Source: Zopfochytrium polystomum (lineage: Eukaryota; Chytridiomycota; Chytridiomycetes; Chytridiales; Chytridiaceae). Taken from it: a stretch of DNA of 64,000 nucleotides. The stretch covers positions 248,001 through 312,000 of the forward strand of contig JAIVFJ010000020.1 in assembly GCA_025765615.1 (NCBI GenBank), written 5' to 3'. A program made the translations under genes and the position numbers. Below, one piece after another: positions 30,430 through 40,594 of this stretch; within the stretch, counting starts at the first letter, position 1, and every line of letters starts with the position of its first letter. The notes beneath the pieces are model-generated. The model did not search any database. It saw only the letters and a list, made by a program, of their open reading frames with translations, and had not been told where the DNA came from.

Positions 30430-31277
30430 TCTTTTGTGTGCAGGGTATCTTAGAAAATCTGAACTAATTTTCCCTAAAGTTTCTTAAAGAACTCTGCGAA
30501 ATGGGAGCAATGAAAACCATCTTCCATATGCAGCTGGAACATCGACATGACGGAATCTTCATACACAAGAAAGTCTATTGCAAGGAGTTACTTCCGTGCC
30601 ATGCAAACATTATCAACAACTGCACTGCAGTAACTGCCCTTCCCAGTAGCCTCAATCTTCAGCCACGTAGGATCGACAGAGCACCTGCAGATCAGAGACG
30701 GTACCAGGCAATCCATGACAGTATCAACCACCTTGCAACACACATGCAACCAGACCTTGCCCCAACAGTTCCAAATCTTGGTGCCTTCAGCAAGGATCCC
30801 AACATAGCCAGTTACCCCGACACTGCCCATGGTGCCCACTCAGACGGGAAATCACAGCTTGGCTACTACGTTTTATTTGGAGGAACAGCTGTTAGTTGGA
30901 CATCTGTTTGGAGCAGCACTGTCATGCTGTCACCGCAGGAAGCTGAATATGTAGCTGTGTCTGAACTGGGACGAGAACTTAAGGCACTATCCCAACTCTA
31001 CTCAGCACTTCAACTTCCGTCTCCAACTCCACTTGTCATCTACACTGACAACAGCGGTGTGATCAACCTCAGTTCAAATGATCTTTACACCAATCGGTCA
31101 AAGCATATCATGGTAAAGTATCATTATATTCAAGAACTTGTGGAACAAAAGGTAGGACGGCTTGAATGGATTGCTGGAGGAGAACTGCCTGCAGACTATA
31201 TGACAAAATCTCTCTCAGCTGCTCTCAGTGAATACCATCTGAGTCGCACTGGTCTTTGTTTCTTCTCTTTCCTCTGA
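30430..31277 (+). pseudogene. Family C reverse transcriptase end and RNase H
   Basis: Reads GIFIHKKVYCKELLPCHANI, HAHSDGKSQLGYYVLFGG-type RNase H blocks, LSPQEAEYVAVSELGRELKA, IYTDNSGVINLSSNDLYTNR, then the C-terminus to a stop at 31277. The RT catalytic core including YVDD is deleted, so it cannot function. It is useful for comparison because its C-terminus is uninterrupted. Confidence 0.85.
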
Positions 31278-31713
31278 TTCATTTTTTCTTATCTGTGAAG
31301 CTGTTTTCTAGATCAAAGGCCAAATGTTCGCCTGGTAGTTTATCTCGAGGATCTGTTTGTGGAATAGCAGCATGGGTCTGTTTGGCAATAATGCAGGCCT
31401 TACACGGTTCTTCAAGCAAGTCCATCTTAATGTCAGGAAAGTCAGCACATGTGCGGTGCTCCTTCATTGCTCGTAGTCTTGCATATGCTGAGGCGTTCAT
31501 GCATGCGCTGAGTGTTTGGAGCTTTGCTGTTGAGAAAGGAGGCTGTGCGTATACTGAGTGTATCAACTGGTTCTGCTGAGCTGAAGAGGTTGTAAAATTT
31601 ACTGGCACAATGTGTAATAAATAGTTTGCTGTAGTTGAAGTTGGGGTTTGCTGCTGTTGGGAACCATTGGAGACCATGTCTTAGAATCATTTGAAGAACG
31701 GCTGGATCTCCTT

Positions 31714-32020
31714 TGTCAGGAACAGGGCAGGACAGGACAAGGCAGACAAGGAACTGAGAGGAGTGATGATTGTATTGGAAACAATAATTCACTTGAGGGA
31801 TGGGACAGGTCCCCCATCCCCCTTTTATACCTTTTGAGAGTCTTCCTTGTCAAGACTTAAAGAAAGTTCCAGAAGAGCAATTAGTAATACAATGATACTA
31901 ATGATACCAATGACAACAACACAAGTCAGGAAAGCAAAGAATGTTCCAGAAGGTTCCACAAGGTTCCACGAAGGAATGTTCCAGAAGGTTCCAGAGGTTT
32001 CCAGAGGGTGATTCATAACA
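31714..32020 (-). repeat. Solo LTR of family D, copy 1 (307 bp, TSD TCCTT)
   Basis: Minus strand begins TGTTATGAATCACCCTCTGG and ends TGTTCCTGACA. It is flanked by TCCTT at 31709-31713 and 32021-32025. It contains GAA/TTC arrays and a TATA box (minus strand, 31823-31829). Confidence 0.93.
31939..31991 (-). promoter_or_regulatory. Heat-shock-element clusters in solo LTR D copy 1
   Basis: Two perfect four-unit arrays are present: GAAtgTTCcaGAAggTTC at 31939-31956 and again at 31974-31991. The alternating GAA/TTC units at 5-bp spacing are the binding pattern of trimeric heat-shock factor. Confidence 0.7.
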
Positions 32021-32049
32021 TCCTTCCTCAGGACTGCTATGATAAATAG

Positions 32050-32295
32050 TGAAAGGAATGACTGCTGCTGTTTGTGGATGGTGGTGAACTACTCTGGTGG
32101 ACTACTCTCTTGTGATGGTGAAGCTGAGATGGGAGACTGTTGTACAATGTATGCTGTTTGGCTTTACACAAAATTGTGACAAGGACCAGGTGACAAAAAA
32201 TGCACCAAATCCTCATCACAGTTGGTGCTCCCATGCACCACAGTGTGAGGTGTTGCTCCTGCACACTGCTTACTGCAAAAACCCAAAATCTAACA
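32050..32295 (-). repeat. 3' LTR of copy C1 (246 bp)
   Basis: Starts TGTTAGATTTTGGGTTTTTG just after a purine tract (AGGGGGGAG) and ends TCCTTTCA. It is a diverged relative of the 229-bp LTR at 26278-26506. Confidence 0.85.
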
Positions 32296-32589
32296 CTCCC
32301 CCCTAAGCTGTGGGCAGGAGCAAAAGGGCCAGCACGGAGGAAAACCTTACGCCATAGGCAACGTAAGGAAACCGTACACTGGTTAAGGAAAAGCAATAAA
32401 CAGGTATGACTGGCCACCAGGTGGCAGAACAATAAGAAAAGAATGCCCATATGAAATTTGTAGATGGAGAGCAAAGAAGCTTGAATGCAGGAATATAAGA
32501 AGCAATGCAGAAGAAGAAGAAGGGCAAGAAAGAGAAAGGAGAAAGAGAATGCAATACAAATAAAGAAAGGGGACAGAAACTAAGGCACA

Positions 32590-34400
32590 CGACAAAGACC
32601 AATATGACTAAGATGGTAAGCACCTAAAGCAGCTGGTAATGATTTTGTAAGATAATCTGCTGGTTGCTCGCCACCATGAATCCATTCCAGTCAAATCACT
32701 TGTCGATCAACCAGTTCCCTGATATAGTGATACTTAACCAGAATATGTTTTGACCTATTAGTGTAGAGATCGTTTGAGCTCAAATTGATAACGCCTTGGT
32801 TGTCAGTGTAGATTGGAATAGGAGTTGGGGATGGGAGCATAAGTGCTGTGTGCTGTTGTGAGATGGCCTCCAGTTCTCTTCCTAGTTCTGAGACTGCAAC
32901 GTATTCTGCTTGCTGAGGTGACAGCATAACTGTAGGACTGCAAGTTGATGCCCAGCTGATAGCGGTATTTCCAAACAAAACGAAGTAGCCAAGTTGTGAT
33001 TTCCCATCAGCATGAACTCCATGAGCAGCATCCGAGTAGCTGAAAATTCCAGACCTTGTGTTGGAATAAAGCAAACCATACTCACGTGTACCATTGATAT
33101 ATTGAAGGACTCGAATGAGGATCTGCAAGTGGTGTTTGCTTGGGTCCTTGCTGAAGGCACCAAGATATGAGACTGCTGGTGCCAAGTCTGGTCGTGTGTG
33201 TGTTGCCAAATAGTTGATGCCACCAAGGATTGCTTGGTAGAGCTGTTGATTTGCTGTGGGCTCATCATTTTCTCGAGGTTGAAGAGTGAGAGGACTGGGG
33301 AGAGCAGTTACTGCTGTCTTCTTTCCATTGACTAGGTCTGCATGGCGTTGGAGTAACTCTTTGGTGTAAGCTCGTTGATGCAAGTAGATGCCAGTTGGTG
33401 TTCGATGAACTTCCATATTCAGTACGGTCTTGATATGACCTAGTTCGCGGAGCTTATAGAAGGATTTTAGCAAATTGATGGCAGAGGTGATTTCCTCTGT
33501 GTGCCCAAAGAAACAAATATCATCGACATAGATAGCAATGAAAATAATATGTTCCTTTGTGCGCTTGAAGAGGATGCACGGATCTGCTGCGCTTTGTTGG
33601 TAGTCGGCAGATTTGAGACGACCAATGAGTTCCTGGTACCAACAACGCCCCGCTTGCTTGATACCATTGACAGCTTTGTGCAAAAGCCAGACCTTGCCAT
33701 CCGAACGGTAGCCATCTGGTTGCTCCATGTAGATGGGGACATCAAGTTTGCTGTTGAGGTAGGCATTGCTAATATCGACCATAGCTGTGTCCCAACCGTT
33801 TGAGGCTGTCATAGCAAGGAGCCATCGTAGACTATTGATGCGAACAACAGGAGAGTGAGTGTTCCAGAAATCAACGCCACGACGCTGTGTAAAGCCCTTC
33901 GCCACTAGTCGTGCGCGAAAGCGCTCAATGCTGCCGTCCGGTCGAAGCTTGACCTTGTAAACCCATTTGTTCTGCACGACATTGACATTCTTGGGTCGAT
34001 CAACGACTTCGAAGGCTGCAAGCATTCTGAGAGCGTCAATCTCTGTTTGCTCTGCTGCAATCCACTCTTTGGACCACTTTCCACTCATGGCCTCAGTGCG
34101 TGTTACCGGGTCTGGACATTTGACACTGGTTAAATATAGATGTCTGGATCGAGTATGTTTTGGAGATGGGCTGCGCGTAGGGCTGCATGGTGATTTGCGC
34201 ACACGTGTAGGTGGAGGCTCTGGTGGTGGTGGTTCTGGTGGTGGCGCTTGACGTGGTAGGTCTCTAGCTGGTGTTTCAGCAATTGTTTTGTCATCAGGGG
34301 TATGCTTTGGTGGTGTTAGTAAAATTACAGAGGTGTTTGTGAGTATTAGGATGCAGAAAAAGGAAATAGAAAAATCATTGGCAGGTGAGCCTTCTGCATG
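32590..34400 (-). pseudogene. Copia C1 reverse transcriptase-RNase H with nonsense codon
   Basis: The RT domain reads VVQNKWVYKVKLRPDGSIE, RFRARLVAKGFTQRRGVDFW and the catalytic YVDD at 33519-33530. RNase H reads HADGKSQLGYFVLFGN, LSPQQAEYVAVSELGRELEA and NLSSNDLYTNRSKHILVKYH. A TGA at 32691-32693 stops the frame where the plus-strand copy has Arg (CGG). Beyond it the same frame continues to the normal C-terminus (EWIHGGEQPADYLTKSLPAA). Apart from this stop the domain is full length. Confidence 0.88.
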
Positions 34401-34800
34401 ATGTGGCTCGGGACACCCCGTGCCAGAGAGCCTTCTCTTCCTCTCTCCACAGCCCGCCTTCCGCACTTTCCCCCATGCGTAACGTCAGGCGCCCAGGGAC
34501 CTATCTCCCCTGGTGGTGTTCCTTACGGAATGGGCTCCCCAAACAGGCATCCATCCCTTCTGACTTGGGTCCACGCCACACTAGCTCCCGCAGGGTCAGT
34601 ATGGCCCAGGGCCTTCGGTTGTGCCACCCACGTCACTCCCAGCTGAGAGTGCACCTGCAGTCACAGAGCCGGTCGCAGCCCTCACTCATCCGATTGGTCC
34701 CCCGGCTTTAGTGCTCGTAGGTAAGGCCCACTGGAGATGGCGTTAATTGCGGTAACACGGAGTCCAACCCGTCGTGCCGCCACCTCCAACACTTCTTGCT
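34400..34800 (-). repeat. GC-rich linker segment between integrase and RT, C1 copy
   Basis: A GC-rich block unlike its AT-rich surroundings. The reverse complement recurs at 30015-30415. It interrupts the pol reading frame: the integrase frame ends at 34818 and RT resumes near 34400. It could be an intron-like or inserted segment carried by the family. Confidence 0.6.
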
Positions 34801-34817
34801 GTACATCGTTATCTGAT

Positions 34818-36115
34818 TCACTTTTGCTGCCGTACCTGGATCACTACATGTTCAATTGGTGCTAGTTCTGTGGAAGGTTGTCGTTCAGCTACCGCTGCTG
34901 GTCCTGGTTCTGGGAATTGATCCACACAAGCATTGGCTTCACGAAGGAGGTTGGTGATGTTTTGTTCAGTTGATGTAAGTTCATCTTTGCTGAGGAGTGG
35001 TGTTAGCTGATGAACGAGGTCCTGAGCAATATCCTCTGATGCTGAGGTGCTGAGGCGAGGGAAACTGTCTTCTGCAACCACAAGGTCATCCAATCGATGA
35101 GTGATTACTCTACCCGTGCTGATGTCAATCAAACGAGCAATGGAACGACCAATGTTTCCAATGTAAATTGCTGGTCGGGCGTGTTCTGCAAGCTTTTTAA
35201 ACTGATGTGTTTGTCCACGTTCCTTTGATGTGATGTGATACAAACATCCTGAGCCAAAAACTCTGAATTGACTGATGCATGGAGGGAATCCAAGAAGCGT
35301 TTCAACTGGAGATAGTAATCCACGGCTGAGGACAGGAAGTGTATTGATGATATCTACTGCATGTCGAATCACGTATCCCCACCATGACCACGGTGAACCT
35401 GCATGTCTTAGAAGAGATCGTGTGACATCCATGACTGTTCGAACTGCTCGCTCTGCTTTCCCATTCAGCTCAGGTGTATGAGGTGGACTGACTTCAACGC
35501 AGATGCCACGTGATGCACAGAAACAGTAAAAAGCAAGTGAATTCAGTTCCCCACCATCAAAGCGGACGCCCTTTACACGAACATCCCTAACTGTCTCCAA
35601 TTGTTGGATGATCTTAATGGCCTCTGGTAGTGCTTCTGACTTTCTCCGAAGGTTTGTCGACCAGAGATAATTACTTGCATAGTCAATGGCAATGAGAGCA
35701 AGCCATATTGTCCTTGAAACTTTGGTTTGACTTCCACTAGATCAAAGGCTAAACGTTCGCCTGGTAGTTTATCTGGAGGATCTGTATGTGGAATAGCAGC
35801 ATGAGTCTGTTTGGCAATAATGCAGGCCTTACACGGTTCTTCAAGTAAGTCCAGCTTAATGTCAGGAAAGTCAGCACATGTACGGCGCTCCTTCATTGCT
35901 CGTAGTCTTGCATAAGGAATATGGCCGAGGCGTTCGTTCATGCATGCGCTGAGTGTTTGGAGCTTTGCTGTTGAGAAAGGCTGTGCGTATACTGAGTGTA
36001 TCAACTGGTTCTGCAGAGCTGAAGAGGTTGTAAAATTTACTGGCGCAGTGTGCAATAAATTGTTTGCTGTAGTTGAAGTTGGGGTTTGCTGCTGTTGGTA
36101 ACCATTGGAGACCAT
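34818..36115 (-). pseudogene. Copia C1 integrase
   Basis: The pre-integrase part reads LGHIPYARLRAMKERRTC with CKACIIAKQTHAAIP (about 35780-35920). The core follows in a second frame from 35600: FDGGELNSLAFYCFCASRGI, then PELNGKAERAVRTVMDVTRS, and the C-terminal GYxxxx-like block PAIYIGNIGRSIARL. The two frames overlap at 35573-35600, so one indel separates them. Confidence 0.85.
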
Positions 36116-36521
36116 GTCTAAGAATCATTTGAAGGACGGCTGGATCTCCCTCCTCAGGACTGCTTCGATAAATAGTACCAGGTTGAAGTTCTCGTGCAAG
36201 ATGGAAGAAGCCACATAGTTGTAGGTCCCGATCAGCGACCAAGTTGACAGGACATTCTGGCTCGTATTGGGCACCTTCAATTATAAGTGTGATATTGTTG
36301 GCGAGTGGTATGAGGGCTGTGCCAAATCCTTCACAAGTAAGAATCGGTCCTTCTTTGGCAATACGCATGCTAGCTTTCTGCTGAGTATAACTATAGGGAA
36401 TGAAGAGAGAGAAATCTCGAAGCGTTGTGACATTGCAACCGTTGTCGATGAGTACAGGAAAAGAAATTGGAAGGGAAGGGACGTTAACTGCAAATGCCCG
36501 GATTACTCCCGGGCCATCCAA
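36100..36521 (-). pseudogene. Copia C1 protease
   Basis: Reads PISFPVLIDNGCNVTTLRDF at about 36420-36460. The catalytic triplet is D-N-G rather than the common D-S/T-G. Downstream blocks TCEGFGTALIPLANNITLII and NLVADRDLQLCGFF fit a Copia protease. Confidence 0.75.
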
Positions 36522-37650
36522 AAATCCTGTTGACTTTCATCTAGTTCGGTCTCTGATTGGAGTTGCGTTTCCATCCACAATTGCTGTTCTGCAGCATACT
36601 GCTCACTTTGCTGGTCATCCCAATCACCGTTCTGTAGCAGAAGTGCTTGGTTTTCAGGTATCTGCTGTTGTGGAGGGTTTGGTTGCTGGAGTAAGAGCGC
36701 ATTTGGATTTGCTGGTGGTCGATGCTGTTGCTGTTGCTGCAATTGCTGAAGAAATGTGTTGGCACACTGTCGAGCAACATGACCATAGCCTCCACATGCA
36801 TGACATTGGACTCCAAAAGACTGTTGCTGTGCAGGGTACCAACTCCCCCCAGAGCCGCGTCCCATTGCGGTACCACCTGTTGCTGTTCCACGTGAACTTA
36901 GTCCTCGCCATGTTCCTCGGCCTCGGCCAAAACCACCATATGGGCGCGGTGTGTACTGTTGGGACTGAGGGTTTTGGTACTGCAAGGTTGTTGGGATATT
37001 AGGATACGGCTGGTACTGCTGAGGTTTATGATAACTGCCACGACCACGGAGTTGACTATTTTGTACTTTCGGCCGAATAATTACATTTGCTGTTGGTGTA
37101 GTGACTTCTGGAACAGCTGTGGTCAGGTCCCGCTCCTGTTGTGCTGCAAGTCGATCCCGCCTCTCATCATAGGTGTTTTGGCGGGCAGTAGATTTAAATA
37201 AGGTGATTAGTTTAGTCAATGATGAAACAGAAGTAATAGGATTCCCTGCAAACATGAACGTTTTGGCAACACCCATATCGATTAGCGTGTTGTTCAGGGC
37301 AGATACGAAGACTCGCACAACTTTGGAAAATGGTGTGATGCGACTGCGGATTTCCACTGATGAACTTTCTGCAAAGCTTTCTACTTTGTGGTAAGCCGTA
37401 ATGAAGCGCATTGCAAATGACTCAAATGATTCTGCAGGTTCCATTTTTATACGTTCGAAATCATCAATAATTTTCCTTTGCTAATCCTTGATCTGTTGTT
37501 CGACATGCAATCGCAATTTCTCCAAGCAGTGTGTAGGCGAAAATCTGTCCTTGTCGGGGGAACTGTGGTAGAAGCTCTGGTTCAACATGTCGTCGAATGA
37601 GAAGGATACAGTATGCGCTCTTGTTATGAATCACCCTCTGGAAACCTCTG

Positions 37651-37748
37651 GAACCTTCTAGAACATTCCTTCATGGAACCTTCTGGAACCTTCTGGAACC
37701 TTCTAGAACATTCCTTCATGGAACCTTGTGGAACCTTCTGGAACCTTC
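37651..37748 (+). promoter_or_regulatory. Heat-shock-element arrays in solo LTR D copy 2
   Basis: Three arrays of alternating GAA and TTC at exact 5-bp steps are present. 37651-37668 has four units. 37676-37713 has eight uninterrupted units. 37721-37748 has six units with one mismatch (TTG). This is the recognition pattern of heat-shock factor. The arrays sit about 110-210 bp upstream of TATAAAA at 37859-37865. Confidence 0.75.
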
Positions 37749-37858
37749 TTTGCTTTCCTGACTTGTCTTGTTGTCATTGGTATCATTGGTATCATTGTAT
37801 TACTAATTGCTCTTTCTGGAACTTTCTTGGAGTCTTGACAAGGAACACTCTCAAAAGG

Positions 37859-37865
37859 TATAAAA
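37859..37865 (+). promoter_or_regulatory. TATA box of LTR D
   Basis: TATAAAA in AAAGGTATAAAAGGGGGATG, preserved in both family D copies. It is the likely core promoter downstream of the GAA/TTC arrays. Confidence 0.7.
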
Positions 37866-38264
37866 GGGGGATGGGGGACCTGTCCCATCCCTCAAGTGAA
37901 TTATTGTTTCCAATACAATCATCACTCCTCTCAGTTCCTTGTCTGCCTCGCCCTGTCCTGCCCTGTTCCTGACAGCTCTGGTCTTCTGTCCCTGGGAACC
38001 ATTTGACTGGCTCACGCCTGTCTCATGCAAATGCATAATGCTCGCCGTGGTTGGGCCCCTGCGTACTCTGCATGTTGGGCCGACATTAGGATCATTGGGG
38101 TCCACTTGATCATTTCGTAATAAGTTAATTCGGTCTGGGTCGACGCAGTGGCAGAGACCATTGCTTTTGTTGGATAGTTCTGAAATTAGGTCGTCCAACC
38201 AATCTCCAAAATTTGCTGCGCCTTTGAGAATGGGGAATGCACGGGAAGCATTGAAAAACCTCTG

Positions 38265-38475
38265 ATCTCAAAAGGTGGCCATGTCAATGATAATTGTATC
38301 AGGGAATCCAGAAATTGAACCGCCGACTCCATGGGTTGATAGACAAGTAAAACACCATATCATTAATTCCTAATTTGTTATGCCCTGTTGAAAATGAGTA
38401 AGTATTATTAAAAGGGCACAGGGGCAGTTGTTAGTGTTGCAGGACTCCAAAAACTGAAATGCCTGTGTTGATGTT
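38265..38475 (-). repeat. Family C leader, minus-strand copy
   Basis: Close match to 28060-28290 on the other strand. It leads directly into the C1 gag start. Confidence 0.7.
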
Positions 38476-38483
38476 CATGGAAT

Positions 38484-38895
38484 GTGTTATCTGAGGAGCT
38501 GAGTTGCCAACAACAAGAACAACGTTTCCTTTCTCCATATCCAACAGGCTTTGGCCCAGTGAGCCAACAAAGATTCAAACAACTTTTTGGAAAGGGCAAA
38601 TACGATGGAGAAGTTCTCCAGCTGCTGATTTTGCAAAGCTGTCAACTCGATGGTACGCTTCGGTGAACTGGGTAATGAAGGCATCTGAGGCTTCAGTTGG
38701 TTCCATTTTGATGCATTCAAAGTTGTCAATGATCTCCTTTGCAAGTCCCTGGTCTGCTGTGCGGCAAATTATTTCTAATTCGCCAACCAATTAGTAAGCA
38801 AAGTTTCGAACAGGTGTGATTGGGGTGAGAAGGGCTCGAGAGATGTAGTGACGAATAATTAGACAGCAATGTGCATTCTGGTTCTGTGTTTCCAT
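38484..38895 (-). pseudogene. Second family C gag fragment
   Basis: Minus strand reads ICRTADQGLAKEIIDNFECI, KMEPTEASDAFITQFTEAYH and RVDSFAKSAAGELLHRICPF, homologous to the C1 gag middle. It matches 27310-27725. It lies upstream of the C1 leader, the same odd order (gag middle, then leader) seen in the plus-strand copy. Confidence 0.75.
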
Positions 38896-38927
38896 CTCCC
38901 TCCAAAAAAGAAAAGACAATTCCTCTC

Positions 38928-38974
38928 TCTCTCTCTCTCTCTCTCTCGTCTCCTCCTCTCTCTCTCTCTCCTCT

Positions 38975-39045
<71 letters not shown>

Positions 39046-39050
39046 GCTCT
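38928..39050 (+). repeat. CT-rich microsatellite
   Basis: Over 120 bp of nearly pure CT dinucleotides with a few interruptions, ending just before the solo LTR A. It lies on the side of the LTR next to its own CT tract. Confidence 0.95.
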
Positions 39051-39059
39051 TGTGGATTC

Positions 39060-40257
39060 TGATGAATCCCACCCAGGACTGGAGGGACTTGGTGTGTGTG
39101 GGGATGAAGAGAGAGAGAGAGAGAGAGAGCAGTGATGATGGAAAAAGGGAGAGGAGTGAGAGGCTGGAGAGAGGAGAGAGGAGTGAGTGGGCAGAGATGG
39201 AAGAGAGAGCAAATGGAGGAAGGGAGATTGGCTTGTTTTGCACTGGATTCTGTCAAAGCAGCAAGGAGGGGGTTGGATTCCTTGTTTGATCTCTGTGAGA
39301 GGTTGCTGCTTTTATACTCCTGCAGGTTGGAGCCATCAGAAAACAGAGGGAGCAGGCTGCACAGAGCAGGCCACAGAAATGAGATAAAACAGGCTGAGCA
39401 CCAATCCCCAGCATGGGCTAAGTACCCATTCAGGGCTGAGTATCACCCAGTGCTGGGCATCACTCAGGGCTGAATACCAGCCAGGGCTGAGTACCAGCCT
39501 GGGCTGAGCACCACCCAGGGCTGAGTACCAGCCTGGGCTGTGCACCACCCTGGGCTAAGTACCAGCCAGGGCTGAGTACCACCTTGGGCTGAGCACTTTG
39601 TATGGGCTGAGTACCACCAGGAACCAATTTACAGCTTGTTTGAGAAACAGTTGCTTGTAAATTGGTTTGGTTGTTTCCAAATCAGGAAGCTTGTTTGGGA
39701 AACAAGCCCCTTTTTTCCTTGTTTTTAGAAATCCAATGATTGGTGCAATCTCTGGTGAGCTCAGTTTTTATCTCACTTTTAGAAATGCAGTGATTGGTGC
39801 AATCCCTGATTCCTAAATGCCTGTTGCATTGCTCAGATTGCACAGAACAGCAGGAAAGCTGGAATTCCGGATCAGGGAGTGGAATTCCGATGCAGAGAGC
39901 GGAATTCCAGATCAGGAAGCGGAATTCCGATGCAGAGAGTGGAATTCCGGAGCATTGGGCAGTGGTACACTGCTTCTGCATGCTTGCTGTGCTGTGTTAC
40001 ATGTGCAGAGTGCGTAGTTTGAGCGTTTTTGTGCATGTTCTAATTGCCTTGTTCCTACCGGTAGGATGAACAAAGCTAGAACAACAGCCGCCTTTGCCTA
40101 TCTCTTTTTATTGAGAACAGATTAGCCCTTCCGAGCGCCCCATTCAAGTATTGAATCTACTGAGCCCTTCAAACACCCCATCCAATGTGATTGGATGGAG
40201 TTCTCAAAGGGATCATCAGTAACGGGCGTAGTGTACCCCGTGGGTCGAATCTCAACA
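39060..40257 (-). repeat. Solo LTR of Copia A (1198 bp, TSD GATTC)
   Basis: The reverse complement is nearly identical to 6449-7627. GATTC at 39055-39059 and again at 40258-40262 is a perfect 5-bp target duplication. This marks excision of an internal region by LTR recombination. It has one more 20-bp GGAATTCC unit than the 3' LTR of the complete element, which accounts for most of the 19-bp length difference. Confidence 0.96.
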
Positions 40258-40507
40258 GATTCACGACGCTATGAAAAAAATCCTTCCTTCCTTTGCGCGC
40301 AGTTGGTGTCAGAGATCGCACAGCCTCTCGCACAACAACCTCCACCCACAGATCCCACGATCGCAAGAATCGCAACAACCCCACGTTGCAGTATGTCTCT
40401 CTCCTTCTCTTGCTCTGTCTGTCTCTCTCCTTCTCTTGCTCTGCTTGCTCTGTCTGTCTCTCTCTCCTTTTGTGGGTTGGAGGGGGCGGCAAGGAGGCTC
40501 CCGCCTC

Positions 40508-40510
<3 letters not shown>

Positions 40511-40545
<35 letters not shown>
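40511..40545 (+). repeat. Poly(A) run of 35
   Basis: An uninterrupted A-run upstream of the Helitron coding region. It may be a retroposed tail or a microsatellite; no duplicated flank was recognised. Confidence 0.9.
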
Positions 40546-40548
<3 letters not shown>

Positions 40549-40594
40549 GAAAACTAATACTATATGATCCTTCAAGGAAAGAACCTAAGACAGC

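Larger units (their letters stand above)
26278..31277 (+). mobile_element. Copia family C relic, plus-strand copy
   Basis: Contains a 5' LTR (26278-26506), leader, gag fragments (27310-27725 and about 28290-28490), a long non-coding decayed stretch, the IN-RT linker segment (about 30015-30415) and the end of RT-RNase H (30430-31277). Large parts, including protease, integrase and most of RT, are gone. It points towards the minus-strand copies at 31279-38260, so the family C copies converge near 31278. Confidence 0.75.
31279..32049 (-). pseudogene. Family C copy 2: protease/pre-integrase fragment split by a solo LTR
   Basis: Minus-strand protein LLEEPCKACIIAKQTHAAIP and the SSAxQNQLIHSVYAQP block match the C1 copy at 35573-36115. 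The sequence GGATCTCC...TTCCTCAGGACTGCT is split by the LTR at 31714-32020. At 32049 it meets the 3' LTR of copy C1, which appears to have inserted into this older copy. Confidence 0.8.
37622..37974 (+). repeat. Solo LTR of family D, copy 2 (353 bp, TSD GCTCT)
   Basis: Begins TGTTATGAATCACCCTCTGG and ends TGTTCCTGACA. GCTCT occurs at 37617-37621 and 37975-37979. It is longer than copy 1, mainly because the GAA/TTC array is expanded. It is inserted in the C1 gag gene in opposite orientation. Confidence 0.95.
36503..38200 (-). pseudogene. Copia C1 gag, split by a solo LTR
   Basis: The N-terminus (NFGDWLDDLISELSNKSNGL, about 38150-38210) is separated from the rest by the LTR at 37622-37974. The main part reads ESFAMRFITAYHKVESFAES, then a Gln/Arg/Gly-rich region and a zinc knuckle CHACGGYGHVARQC (about 36770-36815), a proper CCHC cluster. 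Confidence 0.85.
32050..38260 (-). mobile_element. Copia family C, main minus-strand copy (C1)
   Basis: Minus-strand order is: leader and gag start (about 38260-37990), gag (to 36503), protease (36521-36120), integrase (36115-34818), a GC-rich linker (about 34800-34400), RT-RNase H (34400 to about 32590), purine tract (32296-32305) and 3' LTR (32050-32295). A family D solo LTR splits gag. No adjacent 5' LTR is found. Frames change between domains and a nonsense codon cuts RNase H, so the copy is inactive. Confidence 0.85.

Noticed and set aside
38726..39256. Open frames through the CT microsatellite next to the solo LTR A
   Set aside because: Ser/Leu or Arg/Glu repeats produced by the CT run, crossing an LTR boundary with a proven TSD. 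Not a gene.
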